This document shows positions 44,979 through 56,641 of a stretch of DNA of 64,000 nucleotides, one piece after another. The stretch is from NCBI RefSeq assembly GCF_002865645.1, contig NW_020194589.1, positions 2,021,750 to 2,085,749 on the forward strand, in the 5' to 3' direction. Source of the DNA: Hyaloscypha bicolor E. Its lineage: Eukaryota > Ascomycota > Leotiomycetes > Helotiales > Hyaloscyphaceae. A model generated the notes under the pieces. It did no database searches. It was given only the letters and a program-made list of their open reading frames with translations, and had not been told where the DNA came from. Both the position numbers and the translations under genes were made by a program. Position 1 is the first letter of the stretch; each line of letters starts with the position of its first letter.

Positions 44979-46904
44979 ATGGCGCAACCACAGCAGCAGT
45001 ATCCGATGCCTCCACAGACCTCGCCTTCCCCGGGGGCACCACAGCAATTTACGCTCCCTCCAAATAAACGGCAACGGCTCTCACCAAATCCACCCTCGCA
45101 GCCCGGCTCTCCCTACGTTCAGTCACCTTACGGAGGAATGAACCCCAACACCGCACCTCCATCGGCTGGCGCATCCCCTCACTTTCAAAATGTTCAACTT
45201 CCAAATGTGTACAATACTCCATACTCGAACGGGCACACAACTCCGACCTTAAGCCTTCCTCAATCTCAACCCATTCAACAAAACCCCCCTCTTCAGAGTC
45301 CACTCAATTTCCCTGGCCAAAACCAACCCAGCCAGCCACCGAACTTCAATAACTACAGCATGGCGCCGCAGGGTCCCGGTGCTATGGGCCCTCCTTCGAA
45401 ACCCGTTGAGAAGCCCAAGGAAGATGGCATGGACGTGATGGATGTGTTAGGTGGAACTGGCGTCGATTTACGAGAAGAAGAACAATACACATTCCAGATG
45501 TACAACACATCCTTCAACTCCCAGCTCTCTGGCTCCCAGTCAGGCACGATCTCCTCCGGCAATAGCTTCACCCAGTTCCCGCCAGCAGACGAACGCTCTT
45601 TCTTTGGAGCGGGACCAGCAAATGCAGCCCCCGAGAAGACAACTATCCAGTCACAGGACGAATACCATAAGAAGGCAGCAGACAAGGCTTGGCACGATGC
45701 TGCTCGAAATTTGGCGTTGTCGCGGCAAAGAGAGTTGGACAATCCCTTCTTGCAAGTCGGCCTCGTACATACGAGGGTGCAGAAGATCGCTCGTGACAAC
45801 GGGCTCCTACTGAACACCGACCAGAAGGGAATGATGGGAACCATGAAGTTGCCAGAAAATTTCCAGCAAAGGGATGTGAGGGTTCAGACGGCAGTCGCTC
45901 CGGGCCTTGCTCTCACTGCTACTAATGGCAACTTTCTTCCTGCCGATTCTATGCTGGTTGACCAGCTTGCTCTTCTATCCATTGCCACTAAGCATCGACT
46001 ACGAGGACTGGTCGAGGACGCCGCGAAGCTTGCCAGAGGCCGACGAACTGGCTCTCATGGGATTATTCCTGAGGAGTGGGCTGACGCTGCAGCACCGTGT
46101 AATCCTGATACCTCAAGCGTCGTCACTGAGGGTGCGCCCAGGAGTGGTTGGGAGAGTGCTGTCAGCCCCCACTCCAACCCACTAAAGCGTTCGTCTCTCC
46201 ACCAGACTCTTTGTCTCTGCTAACATGTCAAAGGTTCGTTCTCTTCTGGGAACGAAATTCCCACACCCGTTTCTGGCGGTGGCAAGGCCCCTGTCAATAA
46301 CAACAAAATCACGAACGACGTCGTTATTGCTCTACGCGCAGAGGCCCAGAAGGAGAGAGACATTGAAGAGGCACGCTTGCGTAAGCGGCAGAACAGAACC
46401 TCTGGCCAAGGAACACCCCGGCAACCTTCAACCGTACCTGGTACACCAGGCTCTTCTGCTCCCGAACCCCCAGAGAAGCCACCGACCAAGAAGGAGCAAA
46501 AGAAGAAAGCCGAGGCAAAGGTTAACGAAGCCGCAAGTCATGCTGCAGCCAATCAAACGACCTCCCAGTTCTTGGGAGGCGGAGGCGGAGGCGGTTTATT
46601 TGGCAAGAAAAAGAAATACAGTTGGATGACTGGAGGCGCTGGCGGTTCTGCAAGTGGCACAAGCACTCCTGGTCGGATCATGACGCAGGGCTTGCCAGGC
46701 ACTCCTGGAGGTGCAGTGGGGAATGCTGTACCAGAGAAGTTGACTGGTGAGGCGGCGAGAAGACTAGGAACATGGAGAGAAGATCGCGAAAAGGGCGTGG
46801 GTATTCAGCTTCGAGATTGGGTTACCGTCCTTGAGGATGATGGAAACGAGAAGAAGGCGTTGCAGAAGGCTTATATGTGGCTCGATCAGTCAGATCCCAA
46901 GTGA
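44979..46904 (+). CDS. taf4: Taf4, TFIID subunit
   Basis: TFIID component that pairs with Taf12 through a histone fold. Two exons, 44979-46188 and 46234-46904 (626 residues); the start is the ATG at 44979. Residues 1-150 are Pro/Gln/Ser-rich. The conserved region starts with D-G-M-D-V-M-D-V-L-G-G-T-G-V-D-L-R-E-E-E. A histone-fold-like block, D-Q-L-A-L-L-S-I-A-T-K-H-R-L-R-G-L-V-E, follows near 325-350. S-G-W-E-S-A-V-S-P-H-S-N-P-L-K-R-S is completed across the 45-nt intron. The tail has a Gly-rich loop and ends L-R-D-W-V-T-V-L-E-D-D-G. Exon 1 read through the intron would stop shortly after. Confidence 0.9.
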
Positions 46905-48224
46905 GCCAGCATAGATTTGAGGCGACTGGTATAAAAATCCCAACACTGTATTTTGATACTTATACTTTGCGAGGCGTTGCATTGGGATGCGGCGTTTTCT
47001 GGCCTCCGGGAAGGACGGCTTGTACCTTCCTCATATTTCGAGGCACACGGAGATGATACATGGCATATGGATGGATGGGGTTACATCAATGGAGCCATTA
47101 AATTTCAGGGTCTTTGTCTACAGTGAACTACCACCCCTTGATGTGCCCTAGTCAAACCAAACGAGCGCCACGCGCGACAGGGAACATCAACCCATCAGAT
47201 TCCCCTTTGCGGTGTGTAACGTCCTCGACCGAATCTTGACTTTGAAATAATTCGACTCGAGGCCCAGGTTAAAGGAGCCGAGCCCTTTACCATTGCAGGT
47301 CACCCACCATCTAGAAATTTTAGAGAAGCTGGTCAGGTAGAACACATTTCAATATGGCAAAATTACCTTTCAATTTCGGAGAGGTCTGCTTTCTAGTTGC
47401 AGAAGTGGCCAGCGCAAGGAGTTGCTTGGAGTCCATCAGGGTCCTCAATCAAAAGCTGTTCTCGCCAGGGTATATTCCAACCCTGCTGATGCATGTCAGT
47501 CCACAAGTTAGAGGCAGACCTATTTTCTTGAAAGTCTCGTGCCGAAAATCCTAAAGCCACAAGTTCAGGATCTCCTGGCACAATGGCTTCCGAGATTCTA
47601 TGTCCCTTTGTGATACTTCGCTGGAATCAGTTCGAATAGAGGTGTCCCGGAGCTTCCCTGTCTCAATACCTTCTAAAACATCCCTATGAATGTGTCCAGA
47701 GTCGAGGGACGGTTGAATGATTTGAGACATGGGATTACGCCAACCTGTCATCCGGCTCTCATAAGACAGTTTAATTCTGGATTTGGCGCAGTCATATGCA
47801 TCACGCTTCGACTAAGACGAGCAGCAAACCCAGCCACCGCTGACCGTTGGATCATGACAAGCGCCAATTCGAAGAATGAGGTTTGCCACGAATCTAGTGA
47901 ATCACACTCGGATGTTTCCAACTTCACGTTCTCGTCTGGTCAAGCAGTGCATGTCATCGTGAAAGGGTCGGTAGGGATCGGCGCCGTCCCGATTGGTCGC
48001 CCACAACTTGCTCGGGAAAAGAAGGGGCGGTAAAGGCGAGGCACGGCAACGAGGAACATCTGGACCACAACCGGGAACTATAACTTCCCCAGATTCGCCA
48101 AATTCTTTCCCTCCCTTGCGTCTCCTCTTAGCACTTCTTCTCGTCACTACTTTCTCCCTCCCTCACCCACTTCCTCTGTGCTTTTCTTTATTTACTCGAG
48201 AAATTCTTTGCGCCGATTCTCATC
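46905..48224. other. Intergenic, upstream region of the NRAMP gene
   Basis: 1.3 kb with only short frames (up to 115 codons on +). The last 200 bp are pyrimidine-rich and probably the leader of the transporter gene. No gene supported. Confidence 0.45.
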
Positions 48225-50104
48225 ATGAATTGCCCCTCGCGCACCGAGGAGCCAGAAGGCACTGGGTACAACCAAAATCCCAGCTCGCTGGCCGCGGACC
48301 TCACCACGAGACAGGATTTGAATGGTATTGCGAACATGAGGGTCCTGAGGAGGATAGCCACTGGGGACATCGAAAGCGTGGTTGAGCACGTTCCTGATGA
48401 CGACGTGAAGAAGAATGAAGCGGCGGCGATGCCGAAAAAGGCTTTGACGAGTGACAGTCACGTGGGAGGTGACCTCTCGAGTTTCGAGGCCGTGGATTTG
48501 AACGAGGACGGAAGAGGGGCTGGCGGGGAAGGGGGGAGCAATCGAACGTCGACGGAATTGTTCAAGCAGCTACGAAAAGTGGTGCTGAAGTTCGGGAAAT
48601 TCGTCGGACCTGGATTTATGATCTCGGTGGCATACATTGATCCAGGAAACTACTCTACAGACGTGGCAGCTGGTGCAAGTTTCCGCTTCAGGTTGCTCTT
48701 CATTGTTTTGATGTCGAACCTCTTCGCCATCTTCCTGCAAAGTTTGTGCATCAAACTTGGAAGTGTGAGTGGACTCAATCTCGCCGAGGCCTGCAAGGAG
48801 TTCCTCCCGAAATGGTTAAACATTATGCTTTACATCATGGCTGAAGTAGCCGTGAGTCCTCTTGACCTAGTTTTTGATTGCTCTGACCATTTGTAGATTA
48901 TCGCTACCGACATCGCCGAAGTCATCGGGACGGCCATTGCAATCAACCTGTTGATCCCCAAGATCCCGTTGATAGCTGGTTGTGCTATATCGATTGTTGA
49001 CGTACTCCTAATTTTGCTTTTCTACCACCCAAATGGATCCATGAAAGGACTTCGAGCATTCGAGATGTTCGTTGTGGCTCTTGTGCTGGGAGTTGTGATT
49101 TGCTTTTGCATCCAACTAAGTCTGATCAAAGATACATCCGTGGGCGAGGTATTCCGAGGCTACCTTCCGTCTTCTGCTATTGTGCAATCTGAAGGGTATG
49201 TTGTTGCCTTGCCGGGCAATTTCCTGCATTTGCTGACCAGCATAGCCTATATCAAGCGTGCGGGATTTTAGGGGCTACGGTCATGCCTCACAGCCTCTAT
49301 CTTGGGTCCGGCATTGTGCAGTCGCGTCTACAGGAGTATGATATCAATGCTGGTAATGTAGCAGCTTCAGTCCGGTCAACCGATTCCGAAAAGCTACCAT
49401 ACTATCCCTCCCTTGGGGCTATCAACTTCTGCCTCAAATATTCGATCGCAGAGCTGGCAATTTCTCTCTTCACTTTTGCTCTATTTGTCAACAGCGCAAT
49501 TCTCATTGTCGCAGGTGCTTCTCTCTCATCGGACAGTTCGGCAACCTCAGCAGATCTCTTCGGCATCTATCATCTGCTCTCCACGAGTATAGCTCCCGTT
49601 GCAGGGACCGTTTTTGCCTTGGCGCTTCTCTTATCTGGAGTCAGTGCTGGCATCGTCTGCACCATTGCTGGCCAAATGGTGTCCGAAGGTGCTCTAAACT
49701 GGAGCTTGGCCCCCTGGTTGAGAAGATTGGTTACGAGAAGCATCAGCATTACCCCTAGCATCATCATCGCTGGAGCCGTCGGACGAGACGGACTTTCTGC
49801 TGCACTGAACGGCTCTCAGGTCGCGCTTAGTGTCGTTCTGCCGTTCGTATCAGCGCCTTTGATATACTTCACATGCAGAAATAAGTACATGACAGTCCGG
49901 ACCTCCGAGTCTGGAGATCATGATGGAGGGGACGAGGAAACAATGGACGGTAATGTAGACGGTGTCGTGGATAGACCACAGCAAGGAGGCGTTAAAATGA
50001 GGAACCATTGGGTGGTGGCAGCACTGGCTGTGGTTATTTGGCTCGTCATCACGATTATGAACGTTGCCAACTTGGTGCTTTTGGGAAAAGGTGAAGGCGC
50101 TTGA
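48225..50104 (+). CDS. NRAMP (Smf-type) divalent metal transporter
   Basis: Proton-coupled importer of Mn2+/Fe2+ and similar ions. Three exons: 48225-48851, 48897-49195, 49246-50104 (594 residues). A hydrophilic N-terminus of about 120 residues precedes the first membrane helix. The metal-binding D-P-G-N is at 139-142 (Y-I-D-P-G-N-Y-S-T-D) and the partner motif M-P-H in helix 6 (A-T-V-M-P-H-S-L-Y-L-G) is restored by splicing intron 2. Q-S-L-C-I-K-L-G-S-V-S-G-L-N-L-A and the run of about eleven hydrophobic helices fit the family. An acidic loop (D-H-D-G-G-D-E-E) lies before the last helix. Similar to yeast Smf1-3; vacuolar, endosomal or plasma-membrane location cannot be decided. Confidence 0.94.
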
Positions 50105-52117
50105 AATGGGAATTCGGTCGGCGTGGTTGAGACGATTTTAAATGACGAGCATAACGAGATGAAGATATGTGATAGCCTTAGGGCAACTAGAATACATGAA
50201 TAAAGAAACATACGCCTATGCAATGGGATTAAAGTACCTGAAGGTTCCATTTCGATGTCTCGAGAAAGTGCGGCTTTGACCAAGATCTTGATCAGGGGGG
50301 TGTATCACGTGAATCCTGGGAACCTCGCTGGATTCATTGGTAGAGAAGACAAAATTTTGCCGAAGAATAAACTACTTTATTTTAACTCGACGTCTTTAGC
50401 TTTCAACAAGTTATCTTGTAGCTCACTTATGAAGTTTGGTTCAATTCTCTTGTACAGCTCAGTGGATTTCCATTCTTGGGGGGAAGGAGGGCAAGCTTCG
50501 ACTGGGCTTTGGATTCTTAAAACTTCGCTGATACCACCATTTGGATTACTTTGATCCTTTAGCTTCTTTCTCCGTGTACATTCTTGGGAAGAAACGTGTC
50601 CGAGCACTTCCTGACTCATTTTATCGAGTTTCCGAGCCCAGGTCCGAACCCTAACTCTCTGGAACCATGAATGCTGGTCACTGGCAGTACCAAAATGGCT
50701 TGGGCTAGTGTTTTACTTATGACGCCACTGAAGAAGATACGGTCTATGAAATTAAGTCCAGGAACATATATGAATATCCACGCTGGAACTCTGCCTGGGT
50801 AAAGATGAAATGATTCTGGTGTGGAGGTAAGTCTTACATGTCGGATATTCCAAAAGTCACTGTAAGTAGACGTGAAGAGAGCTCCAAAGGCCTGGGCTTG
50901 ACTCTGCAAGAAAGGCTTCAAAATGCTCCAAACAGTCATGAGATAATAGACAGATAGAACAACAGGTATTTGAAACTGTAACAAGATATATAATATGCAA
51001 TGACTGCTCCCCAATGGCCGAGACCTGCCTTATGTTCTCATGCCATCGCGACAGACTTTCTTTCCTCCGATATGTTGAAAGAATTAATATTAGGGGTTTG
51101 CTCCAAACTGAGCAGCCTTTATGAAACGAAGCTATGCACCTGGCTGAGACATTGCCTCCACTTTAGTTCCTCAGTCAGAACGAAAGTCAACGTCGCAGCC
51201 AATAACTCAGAGGGATTCTCCTGCAACTTTACTATGTATGCGACCTAAGAAAGATATCAAACTAACATAGGACGGATAGCTCGGGCCACACTCTGTGGGA
51301 AGCTGCCAGAAATCAACTGAGCAACCAAAAGTCCTCGGCGTATAAAAACGGGGTGGGGGCCGGATACTCGATTTTGATAATATCAATTTTGATATCGACT
51401 ACATATCGGTCTTGACTCGGCACACAAGAAACCTGTTCACGACAAGTTAGCACGCTTTTGATCTGGACTAAAGCCCTACAGCAATTTCTCCTTAATTTTG
51501 TTCATTTCAGTAGAGAGAAACTTGTTTCACTCTTCCGCACTCTCACAGACTACAAATACAACACTTCGACACAGCACTTCGACACAACACGTTGACACTT
51601 TACCATAACCACTACAGATATCGAGAACCATTTTCAACTGCTGCTTGTTATTTCTTACAAGTTGCTCCAAGACTCAGGAGACGGTTCTCACTACTACATT
51701 AACGCACTTCGACTTCCGGTGTGCCAGCTCTTGGTCCCCCAAATAGGATACCTCCCAATATCAGTCATCTTATCTCAATACCAATAATTACATTTCGCCT
51801 TTCAATTCGACTAGTCTTGACCCCATCGACCCAAACAAGACAATTTCGCTTTTTAAGTCATTTTACCTCAATACCAAAGAGACGAGCAGTCACACACTTC
51901 GCTTTTCGATTCGTCTGATCTTGATTTAGTCGACAAAGCACCCAAATAGTCGCAAGATCATTCACACCTGTCCAAGTAAGTCTCACTCACTACGCTTTTT
52001 CGGCGACGACATCATCGCTAAAGACGTTGCAATATACCTGGAATACTTTTAATACGAAGGTTACAGATTCATTACAATACGTCAACCCCAAGTGAAAGAA
52101 ACATAGCTGGACAGAAA
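50105..52117. other. Intergenic with long leader of the next gene
   Basis: Frames such as the minus-strand 50616-51014 one (132 codons) lack a domain. From about 51370 the + strand becomes pyrimidine-rich and devoid of long frames, typical of a fungal promoter or 5' leader, and contains the duplication listed separately. Confidence 0.45.
51763..51945 (+). repeat. Imperfect tandem duplication, period about 93 bp, in a 5' leader
   Basis: Two copies start AGTCAT at 51763 and 51856. Both contain CTCAATACCAA, a TTCGC(C/T)TTTC box, ATTCG and TCTTGA followed by TCGAC. A shorter repeat CACTTCGACACA(G/A)CA lies just upstream at about 51561-51590. Confidence 0.7.
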
Positions 52118-53173
52118 ATGAACGATTCAGTAGGCTTTCTTGCAACCGTTCTAACTCAATCTTTACTAATATCCTCCTTGGTACAACCGAACACCAATTT
52201 CACCAATTATGGCCAATACCAACCGCAGCAGCCAATCATCGCTCTCCAAGATCCTATAAGAGACCCGTGGTCGAGAATCAATGACAAAGGAGTCAGAGTG
52301 CCGGTGGCAATAGGAGCTTCGCAGCACGCCAATGGCCAAGCTGCAATGGAGAACTTCGGCCCTTTCGACTATCGAGACGGCGAAACAAGACGAGTTATTC
52401 ATGTACTCAATAGCTCATCTGCCAAGCTCGTACTCCGCCCAGTTCCACGTTTGCGTCCTGCTTATCGATACGCAGTTGCCAACAATAATAACCAGCTTCC
52501 CACTATCTCCAACCAGCTTCCTTATGATCTAGTCAGCGATCTGGGAAATGACTCTGCAGGTCTGCCTGTGAACAGTGGTACGAACGACTCTATTCGCAAC
52601 CCTGCCAACCATTCTACAGCACTTTCAGGGGACAATGACATGAACGACTTAGACCGTTACTCGGAAATCGATTCTACAGCACTCCTGACGAATAACGCAG
52701 CGACTGATTCCAATATAGTTGCTGCAGCAAGTTACATGACCCCCCAGCCCTCTTGGGATGGTGTCTCAAATGACATCCTAAGAGTCCCTATCGCTGCGAC
52801 AACGGCTACTCAAGACACCCAACCAAGCTTAATGGTCGGCAGAGTTGAGTTGCCCTTAATTGAGGGTCCGGTGGCCGTAATTCCGGGCAAGCCCAAGCGC
52901 CGTAAATCATGCTCATTCTCGGAGTCAGTCCTCGTTCGCGATCTCATCACTGGAAGAGAAAGAAAACGAATATCGACGGACGATTTTCCCGACTGTGTGA
53001 GAACAAAGTATAGAAGCCGATGGAGAATCCTTATGTCGATGGATAAAAAGGAACGAGGCACAATAGTCGGATACGAAAGCGGTGATAGCGATCTGGACTT
53101 CAGCGAATGGGAAGAGGCTAAAGAGAAGAGAACCAAGAGGACCACCAAGAAGAGAAAGCTTTCTCGTCGTTGA
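52118..53173 (+). CDS. Orphan protein with basic C-terminus
   Basis: Uninterrupted 351-codon frame with no recognised domain. It starts with a weakly hydrophobic stretch, then is rich in Asn/Asp/Ser with degenerate repeats such as N-D-S, N-x-S-T-A-L and E-I-D-S-T-A-L-L. The C-terminal third is different: P-K-R-R-K, F-S-E-S-V-L-V-R-D-L, R-K-R-I-S-T-D-D-F-P-D-C-V, an acidic patch D-S-D-L-D-F-S-E-W-E-E, and a terminal K-R-T-K-R-T-T-K-K-R-K-L-S-R-R that resembles a nuclear localisation signal. Nuclear location is inferred. Length, lack of stops and clear composition bias support coding; function is unknown and it may be lineage-specific. Confidence 0.62.
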   Translation: MNDSVGFLATVLTQSLLISSLVQPNTNFTNYGQYQPQQPIIALQDPIRDPWSRINDKGVRVPVAIGASQHANGQAAMENFGPFDYRDGETRRVIHVLNSSSAKLVLRPVPRLRPAYRYAVANNNNQLPTISNQLPYDLVSDLGNDSAGLPVNSGTNDSIRNPANHSTALSGDNDMNDLDRYSEIDSTALLTNNAATDSNIVAAASYMTPQPSWDGVSNDILRVPIAATTATQDTQPSLMVGRVELPLIEGPVAVIPGKPKRRKSCSFSESVLVRDLITGRERKRISTDDFPDCVRTKYRSRWRILMSMDKKERGTIVGYESGDSDLDFSEWEEAKEKRTKRTTKKRKLSRR

Positions 53174-54282
53174 GACTTGCCAACATCAAGGATCCACCTC
53201 TTACACCGTCGACCCTAAGAAGTCACGTAAAATTGGAAGGAGGGGATAATTTGAACGCTTAGAAGAGAAATGTTAAGGAGAATAATTTGGGATCATTGTG
53301 TTGACTTTTGCACCTGGAGTTGAGGAGGATTGAGTTGCATAGCGCTGGTGTTTCGGGGCGATATCCAGCAAGAATGGGGTCTTTTGTACAGATGTCCAAT
53401 TACAGATTTTCCCACAAATTCTTGATAGTGTTGTGGAGTATGGCGTTTAATGGGGGTCAGAGGTGGAGACCTTCCGGGGGGCACGGATAAGATTGATCAC
53501 AAGGCGGCCTCTAAATTTGGTCCAGACTTCCAAGGGACACTAAGTTTCCAACCAATACAAGCTCTTGAAGAAGATTGCGCTCGTGAGCTTCAAAGATCGT
53601 GAGTACTTAGACAGACGGAATTTCGCAATTGTGGACCCGTGGAAGCACAGTAAGAGAAGTCTAGACAGCAACTAATCGAGGAGCGGCGTAGATATGCTTC
53701 GCACCGAGGATATACAAGCTGGGACGTAGAGAGTGGGAGAGTGGGAGAGTGGTGTTTAAATAAACTCTACAGTATTGATATCTTTCACTAGTTTGAGGTT
53801 GAAAAGAGAAGGTTGAGCGAGGGCTCAGCCTCAGCTCAGGGGGTTGGGTGTTCGCAGCCGAGAACGCCACAAGAATGCCCGGCGAGGGTTTTCCCACAAA
53901 TCCCAGGCGACCCAGCAGCACTCACGCCTGCCCCAGAGACCAGCGCCACGCCTCCGCGCCTCTACGGAATACTCCGTATGGCTTCCCAGTCACATGCGGC
54001 ACCGGCTCCGGCTGCATCGGGATCGGGATCCATTCGAGTGGTGGGGTTGCCAGTATTTGGTTGTTGCTGATCCTCCCCCTCTTAATGCTTGCGCGATGTC
54101 ATCGCACCACCCTCGCTCTTGTCTTTCCCCTCTCCCCCCTTTCCCTCCTTCCTTCCACTAGTTCTACCGACGTAACTCACTCGCCCTCGAGGAGAAAGAC
54201 AGTTGCGACGTGGTCCGGTAGTGCCAGAGCTCCCGAGGGGTCATCTTCTTGCCTTTTGTGCACACCAACTCAGAGCTACACC
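53174..54282. other. Glycerol kinase upstream region
   Basis: 1.1 kb. A frame continuous with the kinase start runs upstream to 53848 but shows no family similarity. A short GAGAGTGG tandem repeat occurs at about 53728-53752. Most likely promoter and pyrimidine-rich leader. Confidence 0.45.
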
Positions 54283-56102
54283 ATGGATTCTATGCCAATT
54301 CGAACAGTCCCGGTTCCCACTGCGGACGCCCTGAAGACTGCAGAGCCAGACACCAAAATACAGCACGTCGAGCATGTCAATGCGCCTGCCAACGTCGAGC
54401 ACCATGAGCACCTCCCGAAGGGCATCTCCGAGACAGTCGAGGAGAAGAAAACCCGCTGGTTTATTGGCAGTATAGACTGTGGAACAACCTCTTCCAGATT
54501 TCTCATTTTTGATGGCGAAGGAACCCCAATTGCCAGCCATCAGATTGAGTTTGAGAACATCTACCCCGAATCTGGGTATGTCTTGAGTCACTTGCTCATT
54601 CGAGGATTAGGAGTTAATCTTGTATTACTAGATGGCACGAACACGACCCACAGGAGCTAGTCAACTCTGTCGAGGAATGTATTGAGGAAGCAACTGCACG
54701 GTTCCTGGAAAAGGGCTACAAGAAGGACACTATCAAGGCAATCGGGATCACAAACCAGCGAGAAACGACAATCTGCTGGGATACCAACACTGGCGAACCC
54801 CTCTATAATGCCATCGTTTGGCCCGATACTCGAACCACCTCTCTTGTCCGTGAGCTCAAGAATCGGAAAGGCGCGAACGAACTACTGGAACTGTGTGGAT
54901 TGCCTTTGTCAACATATCCATCTAGTGTCAAGCTTCTCTGGCTCTACAGTAATGTGGAAGTTGTCAAGAAGGCATATGATGAGGGCAGGCTATCTTTTGG
55001 AACTGTTGATACATGGTTGATTTACAAGCTCAATGGTGGAAAGGAGGCCGGCATCCATGTCACAGATACCACCAACGCCTCCCGCACGATGTTCATGAAT
55101 ATACACACTCTACAGTACGACGACAAGCTCCTGGATTTCTTCAGGCTGGACCGGAAAAACATCACTCTACCAAAGATTGTGCCATCTTCTGACAAAAAAG
55201 CATTTGGAGCTCTGACAAATGGTGCACTCAAGGGCGTCAAAATCACAGGTTGTCTTGGAGATCAGTCAGCGGCTTTAGTTGGCCAGTGTGGCTTTTCTCC
55301 TGGACAAGCCAAGAACACATACGGAACAGGCTGTTTCCTTCTGTATAACGTCGGCGAAAAGCCTGTTATCTCCAAATATGGACTTCTGGCCACGGTTGCA
55401 TATGACTTTGGCCAGGGGCGGAAACCAATCTATGCTCTGGAGGGTAGTATTGCTGTTGCTGGGTCTGGCGTGAAGTTCTTGATGAACAATATGGGTTTCA
55501 TTAAGCACTCGAGCAAGATCACCGAACTTGCTGAGACAGTGAAGGACAACGGTGGTGTTGTCTTCGTCACAGCTTTCAGTGGTCTGTTTGCTCCGTACTG
55601 GATTGATGACGCGAAGGGAACATTGTGTAAGTCTGTTTTCAATATCCTGTTGCAAGTTGCAAACTGACCGAGATCAGTTGGTATTACAGCACACACTCAA
55701 CGAGGGCACATTGCCCGTGCGACATTGGAGGCAACGTGCTATCAAACCAAAGCTATCTTGGATGCCATGGAGAAAGACTCGGGTCACAAGCTAGAAGGCC
55801 TTGCGGTTGATGGCGGCATGTCAAACTCCAACCTTTGCATGCAGACCCAAGCAGACATCATTGGAATTCCTGTTGACAGACCAGTAATGAGGGAGACGAC
55901 AGCTCTCGGAGCTGCTATCGCGGCAGGATTTGCTGTTGATATCTGGAGAGAGTTTGATGAGCTGAAGGAGATCAACAAGGAGGACAGAACCATCTTCAAA
56001 CCCCAGATTGACAAGGCGAAGAGTGATAAGATGTTCAAGAAGTGGGAGCAAGCCGTGGAGATGAGCAAAGGGTGGGTTCTTCAAAACAGCGACGACGAGT
56101 AA
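54283..56102 (+). CDS. gut1: Glycerol kinase
   Basis: Phosphorylates glycerol to glycerol-3-phosphate, the first step of glycerol use. Three exons: 54283-54575, 54632-55626, 55678-56102 (570 residues). After a roughly 60-residue fungal N-terminal extension comes the FGGY kinase start G-S-I-D-C-G-T-T-S-S-R-F. Further marks: I-G-I-T-N-Q-R-E-T-T, W-P-D-T-R-T, T-V-D-T-W-L-I-Y-K-L, G-D-Q-S-A-A-L-V-G-Q, Y-G-T-G-C-F-L-L-Y-N, and the C-terminal G-G-M-S-N-S-N. Introns (56 and 51 nt) are GT-AG and restore G-W-H-E-H-D-P and G-T-L-F-G-I-T. The next gene, a beta-oxidation thiolase on the same strand, fits lipid-derived carbon use, but co-regulation is only inferred. Confidence 0.96.
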
Positions 56103-56641
56103 GGGGGAAACTACGCAGTGAGCATTTTGAAAATCAGCGACGTTTTATGAAGTATGAGAGAAGGATTGATGTCCATAGTCTTATTGTATTATACCCTGTG
56201 ACGGTATGCTTATAGAATATTGTTTCCCTGTTGATGAAATCTGCCTTGATTTAATTTTACATCAGTTCTACCAGGAAAGCTCACATCTACAAGCCAGGAT
56301 TCAAGAGCGCTCATGTGGCCAGTGTTTCGTCCGAACCCAATTGCCAATTACTTGTTTGCACATGCAAATCTCACCGCTCTGATTACTTTGCTTTTACTTT
56401 TCTCTAGGCGCGTGACGCTCCCAAGATTTCCATTTTCATGCATGTGATAACAGTTTCGCTTCGGGGGCTAGCAATCAAAGCGGCCTTGAGAATGCCGAGG
56501 CATCCTGACTACCAGGACAGAGAGGATGGCCATCTCCGTTCTGAATCCTCCCCTTCTATTCAAAATCCTTAAACCCCCTCCGAAACCTTTCCTTACAGAT
56601 CACTTTCCTCCATTGCCTCATCTCTGTCCGTTTCATCAATC
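56103..56641. promoter_or_regulatory. Thiolase promoter region
   Basis: 539 bp between the glycerol kinase stop and thiolase start. The final 100 bp before the start are pyrimidine-rich. Oleate or FarA/FarB-type elements could be expected for a peroxisomal gene, but I cannot point to one with certainty. Confidence 0.4.

Noticed and set aside
46093..46233. Early Taf4 donor at CC|GTGTAA
   Set aside because: Coding similarity continues through S-G-W-E-S-A-V-S-P-H-S-N-P-L-K, and the donor at 46189 gives an in-frame 45-nt intron.
50616..51014. 132-codon minus-strand frame with hydrophobic stretches
   Set aside because: No partner exons, no family resemblance, and the + strand is equally broken; it is probably chance.
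53848..54282. N-terminal extension of glycerol kinase in the same frame
   Set aside because: The upstream part lacks family similarity and looks like a pyrimidine-rich leader; the ATG at 54283 gives the usual fungal N-terminus.
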